A stretch of DNA of 64,000 nucleotides from Cytobacillus suaedae (GCA_014960805.1 CP063163.1:104001-168000), one strand, 5' to 3'. Counted from the stretch's first letter, positions 52,257 to 62,586 are shown. A program made the numbers and translations. The notes: generated from the letters alone by a model not told the origin.

Positions 52257-52646
52257 ATGGCACGTAAAACGAATACTCGTAAACGTCGTGTGAAAAAGAA
52301 TATTGAAGCTGGTGTAGCTCACATCCGCTCAACGTTCAATAACACAATTGTTACTATTACTGATGTTCACGGAAATGCAATTGCTTGGTCAAGTGCTGGT
52401 GCGTTAGGTTTCAGAGGTTCTCGTAAATCTACTCCTTTCGCAGCACAAATGGCTGCTGAAACTGCTGCAAAAGCTTCTGTAGAACATGGTATGAAAACTC
52501 TTGAAGTTACTGTAAAAGGTCCTGGTGCTGGTCGTGAAGCTGCTATTCGTAGCCTTCAAGCTGCAGGTCTAGAAGTTACAGCGATTAAAGACGTAACTCC
52601 AGTTCCTCATAACGGATGCCGTCCACCAAAACGTCGCCGTGTTTAA
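52257..52646 (+). CDS. rpsK: 30S ribosomal protein S11
   Basis: 129 residues. Platform protein near the mRNA exit. [21 protein letters not shown] and the C-terminal [15 protein letters not shown] are invariant. ATG 52257 after AAAGGAGGGAA; a TTG two codons earlier is too close to the site. Confidence 0.97.
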   Translation: MARKTNTRKRRVKKNIEAGVAHIRSTFNNTIVTITDVHGNAIAWSSAGALGFRGSRKSTPFAAQMAAETAAKASVEHGMKTLEVTVKGPGAGREAAIRSLQAAGLEVTAIKDVTPVPHNGCRPPKRRRV

Positions 52647-52830
52647 TTTTTCTGTATAGATTTTGTATCCATGTCAATAATGGGTTATGATAAAGTAATT
52701 TATAAGTTCTTACAGAATTATTAACCAGTTGTTGTGCACATTCGGGAACTTACTTATAGGGAATTTCGGTTAGATCCATATATAGATACAATCTAGCCGG
52801 GGTTTCGACGTTTTGAAGGAGGGTTTATAA

Positions 52831-53775
52831 ATGATCGAAATTGAAAAACCAAAAATCGAAACGGTTGAAATCGGCGAAGATACCAAGTTTGGTAAATTCG
52901 TGGTCGAGCCACTCGAGCGTGGATATGGTACAACTTTGGGTAACTCCTTGCGTCGTATCCTATTGTCTTCTCTCCCTGGTGCCGCTGTAACATCTATACA
53001 AATAGATGGTGTACTGCATGAGTTCTCAACAATTGAAGGCGTCGTCGAAGATGTAACATCTATTATTTTAAATGTGAAAAAGCTAGCACTTAAAATCTAC
53101 TCTGATGAAGAGAAGACGCTCGAAATTGATGTACAGGGTGAAGGAGCAGTTACGGCTGCAGATATTACTCACGATAGTGATGTAGAGATTCTAAATCCGG
53201 ACCTTCACATTGCTAGATTAGCAAAAGATGCACATTTCCGCGTAAGATTATCAGCAAGAAGAGGGCGTGGTTATAGCCCAGCTGATGCAAATAAACGTGA
53301 AGATCAACCAATAGGGGTAATTCCTATTGACTCAATCTTTACACCGGTATCTCGTGTTACTTATCAAGTTGAAAACACTCGTGTAGGTCAAGTTTCAAAC
53401 TTTGATAAGCTTACAATTGACGTTTGGACTGACGGAAGTACTGGTCCAAAAGAAGCAATTGCACTTGGTTCCAAAATTTTAACTGAGCATTTAAATATCT
53501 TTGTTGGACTTACTGATGAGGCGCAAAACGCTGAAATTATGGTAGAGAAAGAAGAAGACCAAAAAGAAAAGGTTCTAGAAATGACAATTGAAGAACTTGA
53601 TCTTTCTGTTCGTTCTTACAACTGCTTGAAGCGTGCTGGCATCAATACCGTACAAGAACTTGCTCATAAAACAGAAGAAGATATGATGAAGGTTCGTAAC
53701 CTTGGTCGCAAATCATTAGAAGAAGTTAAGGCTAAACTTGAAGATTTAGGTTTAGGCTTGCGTAAAGATGACTAG
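52831..53775 (+). CDS. rpoA: RpoA, RNA polymerase alpha subunit
   Basis: 314 residues. N-terminal assembly domain ([10 protein letters not shown]-type segment [21 protein letters not shown]), linker near 230-245, and C-terminal domain ([48 protein letters not shown]) that binds UP elements and activators. GAAGGAGGGT precedes ATG 52831. A 184-nt gap separates it from rpsK; no clear promoter was found there. Confidence 0.98.
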   Translation: MIEIEKPKIETVEIGEDTKFGKFVVEPLERGYGTTLGNSLRRILLSSLPGAAVTSIQIDGVLHEFSTIEGVVEDVTSIILNVKKLALKIYSDEEKTLEIDVQGEGAVTAADITHDSDVEILNPDLHIARLAKDAHFRVRLSARRGRGYSPADANKREDQPIGVIPIDSIFTPVSRVTYQVENTRVGQVSNFDKLTIDVWTDGSTGPKEAIALGSKILTEHLNIFVGLTDEAQNAEIMVEKEEDQKEKVLEMTIEELDLSVRSYNCLKRAGINTVQELAHKTEEDMMKVRNLGRKSLEEVKAKLEDLGLGLRKDD

Positions 53776-53811
53776 TTTCGCGTCTCTCGCTGACTAGGCA
53801 TTTTCTTGTGA

Positions 53812-54219
<408 letters not shown>

Positions 54220-54244
54220 TTTTATAAACAGATATGTTGGTAAC

Positions 54245-54292
54245 AAGGGCGGGGCAGTTTTACTTTAAACTGGATTCATGCCCTTTTTTATT
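54245..54292 (+). terminator. terminator of the S10-spc-alpha cluster
   Basis: AAGGGC pairs with GCCCTT around an inner stem CAGTTT / AAACTG, followed by a T run. Confidence 0.8.
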
Positions 54293-54363
54293 TGTCTATA
54301 ATTAACTCTTTTTTCAAAGGTTTTTGTTTTTTGTTGTGAATTAAGCCCGTTCCTTTGCGCTGC

Positions 54364-54457
54364 AGGCACTTGCTTTCCGCGGGGAGGGATGCGAGCCTCC
54401 TCGGCCTTGCCTGCGGGGTCTAGCACTTCCCTCACTTCCCGCAGGAGTCAAGTGCCT
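54364..54457. repeat. GC-rich inverted-repeat element, copy B (opposite orientation)
   Basis: Reverse complement of the same family as copies A and C: ACTCCTGCGGGA, GACCCCGCAGGC, GAGGAGGCTCGC and CCGCGGAAAGC appear in order on the - strand. Its ends are the perfect 9-bp inverted repeat AGGCACTTG / CAAGTGCCT, unlike the 19-bp ends of A and C. No ORF. Confidence 0.8.
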
Positions 54458-54592
54458 TCCGCTCCAATCCACTCTGTATAGATACAAGAGTAGCAACAAT
54501 CTATTCGAAAAGATTAATATACTTTTTATTCATCCAATAGTGTGAATTGAATTTATAGATATTCACTTTTATAACCGATATTCAAATTAACA

Positions 54593-54717
54593 GTTATTTG
54601 CTAATATCCACGAAGACTCCTGCGGGAATACGTTTCAGGGGAGACCCCGCAGGAGCAAAGCGACGAGGAGGCTCCCCGAATCGCCCGCGGAAAGCGAAGT
54701 GGATATTAGCGAATAAC
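54593..54717. repeat. GC-rich inverted-repeat element, copy C
   Basis: 125 bp bounded by GTTATTTGCTAATATCCAC / GTGGATATTAGCGAATAAC (18 of 19 paired), with the interior blocks of copy A but without its 49-bp nested hairpin. Together with copy B it fills most of the gene-free gap 54220-54846; nothing else is seen there beyond AT-rich sequence. Confidence 0.85.
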
Positions 54718-54846
54718 GTCCCTATTACTGGTTACAAACCTAAGAAAAACATATTTTTTTACATGAATAAGTGACTTTTTTTAGTCCGTTTAGTAGAGTA
54801 GAGTTTAGTACTATTTAGATAATAGTAAGAGAGAGGATAGACGAGT

Positions 54847-55680
54847 ATGGCAAGTGAAAAGAAGATTCTTCAAGTAAATAATATTACTTTTCAATATAAT
54901 GAATATGATTTTGCTTTAAAAGATGTTAGTTTTTCTGTCAAGCAAGGTGAGTGGCTAGCCATTGTTGGTCATAATGGGTCAGGAAAATCCACACTAGCAA
55001 GAATTTTAAATGGTTTGCTACTACCTCAAGAGGGCAGCGTATCTGTTGGTGATTACCTTTTGTCTGAAGAGACCATATGGGAGATCAGGAGAAAAATTGG
55101 GATGGTATTTCAAAATCCAGATAATCAATTCGTAGGGACCACTGTCAGAGATGATGTTGCATTTGGTCTAGAGAATAATGGCTTCCCAAGAGATGAGATG
55201 ATTGCTCGACTGGATCAGGCTGTAAAGCTTGTTAAAATGGATGATTTTCTTGATGTTGAACCTCATAATCTTTCAGGTGGTCAGAAACAAAGAGTAGCTA
55301 TTGCTGGTATTCTTGCTGTACAGCCCGATATCATTATACTTGACGAAGCTACCTCAATGTTAGATCCAAAGGGGCGGGAAGAAGTACTTACTGTTGTTCG
55401 GCAGCTAAAAATTGAAAAAAACTTAACGGTTATCTCCATTACTCATGATTTAGATGAGGCAGCAAGGGCAGATAGAATGATTGTTATGAATAAGGGTGAA
55501 ATCTTTGCAGAAGGTGAACCAGAGACTATTTTTAAGCTAGACGACAAATTAGTTGAAATCGGATTAGACCTTCCTTTTTCTGTGAAACTAAGTAAAGCAT
55601 TGCGGGATAAGGGAATTCCTCTATCAAAACATCATCTAGATGAAGAAGGTTTGGTGAATGAGCTATGGACATTAAAATAG
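54847..55680 (+). CDS. ecfA1: EcfA1, ATPase of the shared ECF vitamin transporter module
   Basis: 277 residues, ABC ATPase. Walker [10 protein letters not shown] at 41-49, Q-loop VFQNPDNQF, signature [11 protein letters not shown], Walker [12 protein letters not shown]. With EcfA2 and EcfT it powers uptake of vitamins brought by separate substrate-binding S components. GAGAGGA precedes ATG 54847. Overlaps ecfA2 by 16 nt. Confidence 0.97.
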   Translation: MASEKKILQVNNITFQYNEYDFALKDVSFSVKQGEWLAIVGHNGSGKSTLARILNGLLLPQEGSVSVGDYLLSEETIWEIRRKIGMVFQNPDNQFVGTTVRDDVAFGLENNGFPRDEMIARLDQAVKLVKMDDFLDVEPHNLSGGQKQRVAIAGILAVQPDIIILDEATSMLDPKGREEVLTVVRQLKIEKNLTVISITHDLDEAARADRMIVMNKGEIFAEGEPETIFKLDDKLVEIGLDLPFSVKLSKALRDKGIPLSKHHLDEEGLVNELWTLK

Positions 55681-56534
55681 AGCAGCTTGAACATCGTTAC
55701 CAACCTAATTCTCCTTTCGAAAGACTGGCACTATACGATATTAGCTCCACTATTCGCTCAGGCTCCTACGTTGGCATTATAGGTCATACTGGTTCAGGTA
55801 AGTCAACAATTCTACAACACTTAAACGGGCTTCTAAAACCTACAGCAGGGTCGATTACAATTGGTAATCAGACAATAGAAGCATCAAAGAAGGTAAAGGA
55901 TTTAAAGGCGCTTAGAAAGCGTGTTGGTATCGTCTTTCAGTTTCCTGAACATCAGTTATTCGAAGAGACGGTCGAAAAGGATATATGTTTTGGGCCAATG
56001 AACTTTGGTGTTTCTGAGAAGGAAGCAAAACAAAGAGCAAAAGAAGTTATTGGGTTAGTAGGTCTTTCAGAAGAATACCTGCAGAAATCACCCTTTGACT
56101 TAAGTGGTGGGCAGATGAGAAGAGTAGCTATAGCCGGTGTACTTGCAATGAAACCAGAGGTACTTGTCCTTGATGAACCAACGGCAGGTCTTGACCCAAG
56201 AGGAAGACAAGAGATTATGGAGTTATTCTATAAGCTCCATAAGGAACAAAATCTAACAACCATTCTAGTTACCCATAGTATGGAGGATGCTTCTCTTTAT
56301 GCAGATGATATTGTTGTCTTAAATAAAGGAACAATCTTTTTACAGGGAGATCCAATGAATGTTTTTCAAGAGGCTGATAGACTAGTTGAAATTGGTCTAG
56401 ATGTTCCTGAAATTGTCCGATTTAAATTATTGTTGGAACAAAAATTTAACACAAGATTATCTCCTTCTTGTCTTACGCTTGATGATTTAATTTCAGAGGT
56501 TCAAAGGCTAGTAAAAGCAGGTGAAAAACGATGA
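55665..56534 (+). CDS. ecfA2: EcfA2, second ATPase of the ECF module
   Basis: 289 residues. Walker [11 protein letters not shown]-loop [11 protein letters not shown], signature [11 protein letters not shown], Walker [13 protein letters not shown]. Pairs with EcfA1. Start ATG 55665 lies inside ecfA1, with AAGAAGGTTTGGTG upstream; overlaps ecfT by 4 nt. Confidence 0.97.
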   Translation: MDIKIEQLEHRYQPNSPFERLALYDISSTIRSGSYVGIIGHTGSGKSTILQHLNGLLKPTAGSITIGNQTIEASKKVKDLKALRKRVGIVFQFPEHQLFEETVEKDICFGPMNFGVSEKEAKQRAKEVIGLVGLSEEYLQKSPFDLSGGQMRRVAIAGVLAMKPEVLVLDEPTAGLDPRGRQEIMELFYKLHKEQNLTTILVTHSMEDASLYADDIVVLNKGTIFLQGDPMNVFQEADRLVEIGLDVPEIVRFKLLLEQKFNTRLSPSCLTLDDLISEVQRLVKAGEKR

Positions 56535-57328
56535 TGCAAAGTATGATTATTGGCAAATATGTACCAGGTATTTCATTAATTCACCGTATGGATCCTCGTG
56601 CGAAATTAATCATGGTTTTTTTCTACTTATTTATCGTTTTTTTAGCGAATAATGCTATAACTTATCTTGTTTTAGGACTTATCACTTTGAGTATTGTAGC
56701 ACTTACCAAGATCCACATAAGATTTATACTAGCCGGCTTGAAACCAATTTTATGGATTATCTTATTTACTTTTGTGCTCCACATCTTTATGACAAAGGAA
56801 GGGGAGATTATTTTCTCCTATGGCTTTCTAACAGTCTATGAAGAGGGAGTAAGACAAGGGATATTTATTTCTCTTCGTTTCTTCTTTTTAATCTTGATGA
56901 CAACACTATTAACTCTTACAAGTACACCAATTGAAATAACAGATGGTATGGAGGCATTGTTATCATCGTTTAAAAAAATGGGGCTTCCGGTTCATGAACT
57001 GGCTTTAATGATGTCTATTTCGCTCCGTTTTATACCTACGCTTATACAGGAAACAGAAAAGATTATTAAAGCTCAATCGGCACGTGGAGCAGATTTTACT
57101 AGTGGGCCTATAAAGGATAGAGTGAAAGCCATTGTCCCATTACTGATCCCCTTATTTATTAGTGCCTTTAAACGAGCTGAGGATTTAGCTACTGCTATGG
57201 AAGCTAGAGGCTATCGTGGTGGAGAAGGACGAACAAAGTATCGAAAACTAGAATGGGGTAGTATAGATACGGGTATGCTGGTTTTATTGGGGATTACGGC
57301 AATAGGCTTATTTTTACTACGTCAATAA
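56531..57328 (+). CDS. ecfT: EcfT, transmembrane coupling subunit of the ECF transporter
   Basis: 265 residues with several membrane segments and the two Ala-Arg-Gly coupling motifs (AQSARGADF and MEARGYRGG) that plug into the ATPases. No S component (for example RibU, ThiT, BioY) lies in the window, consistent with a shared group II module. Starts ATG 56531; a second ATG follows at once. Confidence 0.96.
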   Translation: MMQSMIIGKYVPGISLIHRMDPRAKLIMVFFYLFIVFLANNAITYLVLGLITLSIVALTKIHIRFILAGLKPILWIILFTFVLHIFMTKEGEIIFSYGFLTVYEEGVRQGIFISLRFFFLILMTTLLTLTSTPIEITDGMEALLSSFKKMGLPVHELALMMSISLRFIPTLIQETEKIIKAQSARGADFTSGPIKDRVKAIVPLLIPLFISAFKRAEDLATAMEARGYRGGEGRTKYRKLEWGSIDTGMLVLLGITAIGLFLLRQ

Positions 57329-57340
57329 TGAGGTGTGTAT

Positions 57341-58084
57341 ATGGAGAGATTGAAATGTATCATTTCATATGACGGGTCTAATTTTTCTGGGTATCAAATT
57401 CAACCCAATGCCAGAACAGTTCAGTTGGAACTTGAAAAAACATTACAGAAAATGCATAAAGGGGATATTCTCAAAGTCTTTGCATCTGGACGAACTGACG
57501 CAACTGTTCATGCTGTAGGGCAGGTCATCCATTATGATTCCCCTTTAAACTTATCTGAACAGAGTTGGAAGAAGGCCCTTAATTCTTTATTGCCTGATGA
57601 TATTCAAGTGCTAGAGGTAAATAAGGTGAATAGTGAGTTCCATGCACGGTTTGATGTGGTAAAAAAAGAGTACAGATATAAAGTACTACTAACCCCCGAT
57701 AGAGATGTTTTCAAAAGAAATTTTAGCTATCATTTTCCGTATCCATTAGATCTGAATTTAATCAAAGAGGCCATGGACTTTTTGAAAGGTACCCATGATT
57801 TCACTAGTTTTTGTTCTGCCAAAACAGAAGTAGATGATAAGATTCGAACAATATATGAGATAGATTGTATCCTCCAAGCGGATGAACTTATTTTTCGTTT
57901 TGTAGGAAACGGGTTTCTTTATAATATGGTAAGGATCCTTGTGGGAACTCTACTGGATGTTGGACAGAAAAAAATACATCCAACTGAAATAAATGCCATT
58001 TTAGAGCAAAAAAATAGGGCCTTCGCAGGTAAAACTGTACCGGGTCATGGACTTTATTTATGGGAAGTTCATTATGACAACTAA
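57341..58084 (+). CDS. truA: TruA, tRNA pseudouridine synthase (positions 38-40)
   Basis: 247 residues, equal to B. subtilis. Catalytic aspartate in [14 protein letters not shown]; the more common motif has AGVHA, but a TVHA form is known to me from the B. cereus group. [12 protein letters not shown] and [13 protein letters not shown] are family segments. ATG 57341 after GAGGTG; an in-frame GTG at 57335 overlaps the site. Confidence 0.96.
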   Translation: MERLKCIISYDGSNFSGYQIQPNARTVQLELEKTLQKMHKGDILKVFASGRTDATVHAVGQVIHYDSPLNLSEQSWKKALNSLLPDDIQVLEVNKVNSEFHARFDVVKKEYRYKVLLTPDRDVFKRNFSYHFPYPLDLNLIKEAMDFLKGTHDFTSFCSAKTEVDDKIRTIYEIDCILQADELIFRFVGNGFLYNMVRILVGTLLDVGQKKIHPTEINAILEQKNRAFAGKTVPGHGLYLWEVHYDN

Positions 58085-58102
58085 ACCTGGTGTAACATTT
58101 TC

Positions 58103-58131
58103 TTGACATTAGCTTTACAAAGTTATATCAT
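58103..58131 (+). promoter_or_regulatory. sigma-A promoter of rplM-rpsI
   Basis: Perfect TTGACA (58103-58108), 17 bp, TATCAT (58126-58131). Transcript start near 58138 gives a ~85-nt leader. Confidence 0.78.
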
Positions 58132-58148
58132 ATCCTATGGTATGTATT

Positions 58149-58200
58149 TTAACCCCACGACTAGCCCCGTAAACTAATCGTGTTGAAATAAACCAAAGTT
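58149..58200 (+). promoter_or_regulatory. L13 leader (ribosomal protein autoregulatory RNA)
   Basis: AACCCCACGACTAGCCCCGT followed by AAACTAATCGTGTTG: CACGA can pair with TCGTG around CTAGCCCC..CTAA. This matches the known Firmicutes L13 leader upstream of rplM. Confidence 0.8.
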
Positions 58201-58222
58201 TATTATATTAGGAGGGAAAGTA

Positions 58223-58660
58223 ATGCGCACAACATTTATGGCAAATGCCAATAATATAGAGCGTAAATGGTACGTTGTGGACGCTGAAGGTCAAACTTTA
58301 GGTCGTCTTGCAAGTGAAGTAGCTACAATTTTACGTGGTAAAAACAAACCAACTTATACACCGAATGTTGATACTGGTGACAATGTTATCATCATCAACG
58401 CTGAGAAAATCAATTTAACTGGTAAAAAATTAACTGACAAAATCTACTACCGTCACAGCCAATTCCCAGGTGGATTAAAGTCAAGAACTGCATTAGAAAT
58501 GCGTACAAACTACCCAGAGAAAATGTTAGAGCTTGCTATTAAAGGTATGCTTCCAAAAAATTCTCTAGGTCGTCAAATGTTCAAAAAATTGCATGTATAT
58601 GCTGGAAACGAACATCCACATCAAGCACAACAACCTGAAGTTTACCAACTTCGTGGTTAA
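58223..58660 (+). CDS. rplM: 50S ribosomal protein L13
   Basis: 145 residues. Early 50S assembly protein. [31 protein letters not shown] and [21 protein letters not shown] are signatures. GGAGGG precedes ATG 58223. Likely controlled by the L13 leader. Confidence 0.98.
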   Translation: MRTTFMANANNIERKWYVVDAEGQTLGRLASEVATILRGKNKPTYTPNVDTGDNVIIINAEKINLTGKKLTDKIYYRHSQFPGGLKSRTALEMRTNYPEKMLELAIKGMLPKNSLGRQMFKKLHVYAGNEHPHQAQQPEVYQLRG

Positions 58661-58680
58661 TTAATAAGGAGGGTATTATA

Positions 58681-59073
58681 TTGGCACAGGTACAATATTA
58701 TGGCACTGGTCGTCGTAAGAGCTCTGTAGCACGTGTACGCTTAGTTCCTGGCGACGGACGCATTGTAATTAATGATCGTGATATCGCAGATTATATTCCA
58801 TTTGAGGCATTAAGAGAAGTTGTTAAACAACCACTTAACGCTACTGAAACTGTAGGTAACTATGATGTTCTAGTAAGTGTTAAAGGTGGAGGCTATACTG
58901 GCCAAGCTGGAGCGATCCGTCATGGTATCTCTCGTGCATTACTTCAAGCTGACCCTGAATTCCGTGGAACGTTAAAACGTGCTGGTCTATTAACTCGTGA
59001 CGCACGTATGAAAGAACGTAAAAAATACGGACTTAAAGGCGCTCGTCGTGCACCTCAGTTCTCAAAACGTTAA
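58681..59073 (+). CDS. rpsI: 30S ribosomal protein S9
   Basis: 130 residues. Its C-terminal tail (RRAPQFSKR) reaches the P-site tRNA anticodon. [16 protein letters not shown] is the N-terminal signature. Starts at TTG 58681 after AAGGAGGG, 20 nt after rplM. Confidence 0.98.
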   Translation: MAQVQYYGTGRRKSSVARVRLVPGDGRIVINDRDIADYIPFEALREVVKQPLNATETVGNYDVLVSVKGGGYTGQAGAIRHGISRALLQADPEFRGTLKRAGLLTRDARMKERKKYGLKGARRAPQFSKR

Positions 59074-59088
59074 TTTTCAAGCTTTCAA

Positions 59089-59123
59089 AGACTCTCAACC
59101 AATGTGGTTGGGGGTCTTTTTTT
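59089..59123 (+). terminator. terminator after rpsI
   Basis: AGACTCTCAACC pairs with GGTTGGGGGTCT (G-T pairs) around AATGT, with seven T following. Confidence 0.88.
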
Positions 59124-59133
59124 ATTTGTAGAA

Positions 59134-59165
59134 ATTTAATTTCACTCCAATTCATGAAATTAAAT
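59134..59165. promoter_or_regulatory. perfect 11-bp inverted repeat upstream of the amino acid ABC operon
   Basis: ATTTAATTTCA, ten bases, TGAAATTAAAT. It could be an operator or a weak hairpin. It lies ~95 bp before the candidate promoter and does not match CodY, ArgR or CtsR sites that I know. Confidence 0.4.
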
Positions 59166-59258
59166 ATTCCACATAAATATTAATCAGTCTAGAGATTTTT
59201 AGGTTCTAGTAATTATTAAATTATTCTATTATCTATCGTGCTGTTTATTATAAAAAGC

Positions 59259-59287
59259 TTGTAATAAATGTAAAGTTATTTCATAAT
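59259..59287 (+). promoter_or_regulatory. putative promoter of the amino acid ABC operon
   Basis: TTGTAA, 17 bp, CATAAT. The -10 ends 40 nt before the first gene. Confidence 0.5.
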
Positions 59288-59327
59288 GTTTATAAAATAT
59301 AGAAAATATAAAAAATGGAGGATTACT

Positions 59328-60104
59328 ATGAAAGGCTTAAAATTAATTATAGGTTTACTCATTTCTATCCTAACAATTGGTACTTTGGCAGCATGCGGTG
59401 GAGGTGGAAATGGAGATGAAAAGAAAACATTAACAATGGCAACCTCAGCTGACTATCCACCATATGAGTTTATTGATACAGAAAAAGGAGAAGAAATCAT
59501 TGGGTTTGATATCGATATTGCTAATTACATAACAAAAGAACTAGGGTATGAGTTAAAGATTGTTGATATGGACTTTACAACACTCATTACGGCAATGAAC
59601 GGTGGAAAGGCTGATTTCATTATGGCTGGTATGACACCTACCCCTGAACGTTTAGAAAATGCGGATTTCTCAGATATATATTTTACTGCAAAGCACTTAA
59701 TAGTAACTACAAAAGATAGTGGTATTAAAACTATTGAGGATTTAGAAGGTAAAAAAATCGGAGTTCAAACTGGATCGATTCAAGAAGGTAAAGCTGAAGA
59801 AATTAAAGAGAATGTAGACATAACGGTTGAATCAAGAAACCGTATCCCTGAGCTAGTTCAGGAAATATTAGCTGGAAGATTTGATGCTGCTATCATTGAA
59901 GATACTGTTGCAGCAGGTCATTTTAAAAACAATCCAGAATTAGTAGGCTTTGAAATTGTAGAAGGAGAAGAGGAAGCTGGTTCTGCAATAGCATTCCCTA
60001 AGGATAGTGAATTGACAGCTGAATTTAATCGTGTACTAAATGAAATGAAAGAAAACGGAGAACTAGAAAAACTAATAGTAAAATGGTTTGGTGGAGAACA
60101 ATAA
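59328..60104 (+). CDS. polar amino acid ABC transporter, substrate-binding lipoprotein
   Basis: 258 residues. Lipoprotein signal peptide with lipobox LAAC, lipidated cysteine at 23, then a glycine-rich linker and an SBP family 3 fold (TMATSADYPPYEFID, IIGFDIDIANYI, ADFIMAGMTPTPERLENADFS). The family binds arginine, glutamine, cystine or related amino acids; the ligand cannot be told from sequence alone. ATG 59328 after TGGAGGA. Followed by its permease and ATPase. Confidence 0.93.
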   Translation: MKGLKLIIGLLISILTIGTLAACGGGGNGDEKKTLTMATSADYPPYEFIDTEKGEEIIGFDIDIANYITKELGYELKIVDMDFTTLITAMNGGKADFIMAGMTPTPERLENADFSDIYFTAKHLIVTTKDSGIKTIEDLEGKKIGVQTGSIQEGKAEEIKENVDITVESRNRIPELVQEILAGRFDAAIIEDTVAAGHFKNNPELVGFEIVEGEEEAGSAIAFPKDSELTAEFNRVLNEMKENGELEKLIVKWFGGEQ

Positions 60105-60142
60105 TTAACTACTACAACATGATGAGGGGAATGTAAAAGGGC

Positions 60143-60805
60143 ATGAATTTAGACTTCACTCAAAACCTCGTGCCCTCTATCCCTTTTATATTAAAAGGGA
60201 TATGGGTCACATTAGGGATTGTAGCATTAGCTGCATTGTTAGGGTTTATACTTGGAATTGTACTAGCACTCTTTAAAATTAGCAGAATAAAACTTCTACA
60301 TTGGTTTGCAGATGCGTATACGTCATTGTTTCGAGGGACACCATTAATTCTCCAACTAATGATTATCTATTATGGTTTACCGCAAATCATTGGTATTGAT
60401 ATACCTGCATATGCTGCTGCGGTAGCTGCGTTCGCATTGAACTCAGGTGCTTATATTTCTGAGGTTATTCGGGCGGGAATTCAAGCAGTTGATAAAGGTC
60501 AAAGAGAAGCAGCAATGGCATTAGGTATTCCTTATAAAAAGATGATGTGGGATATCGTGATGCCTCAAGCATTTAAAAATATATTACCTGCATTGATGAA
60601 TGAGTTTATTACATTAACAAAAGAATCTGCGCTTGTTTCTGTAATTGGTACAATGGATATCATGCGTAGAGCATATATTGTTGGTGGTAAAACATATGCG
60701 TACTTTGAACCTATGTTGTTTGTTGGACTCATCTACTATCTTTTAATTATTGGTCTTACATTTGTTGGTAAGTGGATAGAGAGGAGACTGAGACAAAGTG
60801 ATTAA
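60143..60805 (+). CDS. polar amino acid ABC transporter, permease
   Basis: 220 residues, HisM/GlnP family. About five membrane segments and the ATPase-docking loop [30 protein letters not shown]. The [17 protein letters not shown] segment is typical of amino acid permeases. ATG 60143; overlaps the ATPase gene by 8 nt. Confidence 0.94.
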   Translation: MNLDFTQNLVPSIPFILKGIWVTLGIVALAALLGFILGIVLALFKISRIKLLHWFADAYTSLFRGTPLILQLMIIYYGLPQIIGIDIPAYAAAVAAFALNSGAYISEVIRAGIQAVDKGQREAAMALGIPYKKMMWDIVMPQAFKNILPALMNEFITLTKESALVSVIGTMDIMRRAYIVGGKTYAYFEPMLFVGLIYYLLIIGLTFVGKWIERRLRQSD

Positions 60806-61520
60806 GGTTCAAAATTTACACAAGTCTTTTGGAAAACTTGAAGTATTAAAAGATATTTCAACCACAATTGATCAAGGGGCTGTGGTTGCTATTGTTGGTC
60901 CGTCTGGCTCAGGAAAATCGACCTTTTTGCGCTGTATGAATATGTTGGAAGAGCCTACAAGTGGAAGTGTTTGGATTAATGGTGAAGAAATAACGAATCC
61001 TAAAGTTGATATAATGAAGGTGCGTCAAAAAGTGGGAATGGTATTTCAACATTTTTATTTATTTCCTCATATGAATGTACTAGACAACCTTATGTATGCA
61101 CCAATGAATGTCAAAGGGGCTTCAAAATCGGAAGCTGAGCAAACAGCTTATGAACTATTAAAAAAAGTGGGTTTGTCTGAAAAAGCTACCGAATATCCAG
61201 TTCGCTTGTCTGGAGGACAAAAACAAAGGGTTGCCATTGCGCGTGCATTGGCAATGTCACCTGAAGTTATGCTATTCGATGAGCCTACCTCAGCTTTAGA
61301 TCCAGAAATGGTTAAAGAGGTATTAGAGGTTATGAAATCCCTTGCTCATACTGGAATGACAATGGCAATTGTTACTCACGAAATGGGCTTTGCACGTGAA
61401 GTTGCAGATCGGGTTTTATTTTTAGATGATGGGAAATTGGTAGAAGATGCTCCACCAGCTGAATTTTTCTCATCACCAAAAAGTAAAAGAGCACAAGAGT
61501 TTTTAGAGAAAATGCTATAG
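60798..61520 (+). CDS. polar amino acid ABC transporter, ATP-binding protein
   Basis: 240 residues, GlnQ/HisP type. Walker [11 protein letters not shown]-loop [14 protein letters not shown], signature [15 protein letters not shown], Walker [16 protein letters not shown]-loop VTHEMGF. Starts at GTG 60798 with GAGAGGAG in the permease end. Third gene of the operon, followed by a terminator. Confidence 0.95.
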   Translation: MIKVQNLHKSFGKLEVLKDISTTIDQGAVVAIVGPSGSGKSTFLRCMNMLEEPTSGSVWINGEEITNPKVDIMKVRQKVGMVFQHFYLFPHMNVLDNLMYAPMNVKGASKSEAEQTAYELLKKVGLSEKATEYPVRLSGGQKQRVAIARALAMSPEVMLFDEPTSALDPEMVKEVLEVMKSLAHTGMTMAIVTHEMGFAREVADRVLFLDDGKLVEDAPPAEFFSSPKSKRAQEFLEKML

Positions 61521-61524
61521 AGAA

Positions 61525-61556
61525 GTAGCCTTCCTTACAGGGGGGCTATTTTTTAT
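61525..61556 (+). terminator. terminator after the amino acid ABC operon
   Basis: TAGCC..CC pairs with GG..GGCTA around TTACA, followed by TTTTTTATT. Confidence 0.75.
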
Positions 61557-61609
61557 TAACTCATTTAATGTAGGGGAATAGTAAAAAGTGACTAAAGGAG
61601 TGAATAACT

Positions 61610-62050
61610 ATTAAGACGTTATCAATGATTCAGCCATGGGCAACTCTTTTTATTCTTGGGGCAATAAATCATGAAACAAGATCATGGAAGACGAAATACC
61701 GTGGACCACTTGCCATTCATTCAAGTAAAAAGCTAGATAAGCGTGCATGTCGTTTAACATATGTTGAAAGTTTACTTCAGCAGTATGGATATACACAAGA
61801 CACGTTACCATTAGGAACTGTGATCGGTGTTTGTGAACTAGAGAATTGTCTCAGGATCATAGAGGGTGATGATTCATCTGCAGTTCTTGAGGATGGAGAA
61901 ATGATATCAGGAGTAGAATATTTATTAGGAGATTACACGATTGGTGGATTTGTATGGAAAGTCAAGGACAAGAAATCACTGAAGAAGCTACTACCTGCAA
62001 AAGGAAAGCTTGGATTATGGGATTTTCATTTAGAGGGTTATCCGGAATAA
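61610..62050 (+). CDS. ASCH-domain protein, possibly with an ATT start codon
   Basis: The N-terminus SMIQPWATLFILGAINHETRSW and the block YRGPLAIHSSKK are typical of small ASCH-domain (PUA-like) proteins, thought to bind RNA or modified nucleotides; function unknown. From ATG 61625 it has 141 residues, but that ATG is 24 nt from AAAGGAG. ATT 61610 is 9 nt away and restores the family-like start [I]KTLSMIQPWA, for 146 residues. No ATG, GTG or TTG lies between the in-frame stop at 61601 and 61625. Either an AUU start or a start-codon loss. Confidence 0.75.
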   Translation: MKTLSMIQPWATLFILGAINHETRSWKTKYRGPLAIHSSKKLDKRACRLTYVESLLQQYGYTQDTLPLGTVIGVCELENCLRIIEGDDSSAVLEDGEMISGVEYLLGDYTIGGFVWKVKDKKSLKKLLPAKGKLGLWDFHLEGYPE

Positions 62051-62145
62051 GAGAATTTAACGCAAATTACCATTAAAGGTAGATAGTGTTTTACATGATA
62101 AGTCAATTGAGTAGGAAACTACCTTTAAAAGGGGGGAATTTTCTT

Positions 62146-62586
62146 ATGAACGTAATTACAACGCTAAAGGAAAAAAGAAAAGAAAAGCAAATGAAGTATG
62201 AAAGAAAAATGTTACGTGAACTCTCCTTGGAAACCCTAAAGAAAAGTGTAAATGAGCAATTTAGTCATTTTTATAGAACAGGTCTATTTGCAAAGTCAAT
62301 TGAAGATGGTTGTGTTGACATTGCAATCGAGAGCTACTTGTTAGGTTCTAAATATGGAAAATTTGGATATTACGGGGAGTCAATTGATGATGTAAAAACA
62401 AGATGTTACTATGAGGAAAAGTACCTAGTAGATACACTGTTTGATTTCCTAACCTACTGGGGCCAGATTGGAGATAATGATTTTGTTAATGAATCATTAT
62501 ATTACAGCTGTGAAACTTACGTGAACCAATGGTGGCAAGAAGGTTTCAATAAAAGTGAAAAAAGATACCGCCTACGTCTCCATTAA
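62146..62586 (+). CDS. ybaK: YbaK family protein (DUF2521)
   Basis: 146 residues, similar in length and sequence to B. subtilis YbaK: KMLRELSLETLKKSVNEQF, EDGCVDIAIESYLLGSKYGKFGYYGES and the C-terminal WWQEGFNKSEKRYRLRLH. Predicted cytoplasmic and helical; function unknown. ATG 62146 after AAAAGGGGGG. Located before cwlD as in B. subtilis. Confidence 0.88.
   Translation: MNVITTLKEKRKEKQMKYERKMLRELSLETLKKSVNEQFSHFYRTGLFAKSIEDGCVDIAIESYLLGSKYGKFGYYGESIDDVKTRCYYEEKYLVDTLFDFLTYWGQIGDNDFVNESLYYSCETYVNQWWQEGFNKSEKRYRLRLH

Noticed and set aside
52647-52830. Separate promoter for rpoA
   Set aside because: TTGTGC and several AT-rich hexamers occur, but no pair with acceptable spacing.
54847-57328. 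Incomplete ECF transporter lacking its substrate-binding subunit
   Set aside because: Shared ECF modules normally have their S components encoded elsewhere, so the absence is expected.
57470-57530. TruA motif GRTDATVHA instead of GRTDxGVHA as an inactivating change
   Set aside because: The catalytic aspartate is present, and I recall a TVHA form in the B. cereus group, so it looks like a clade variant.
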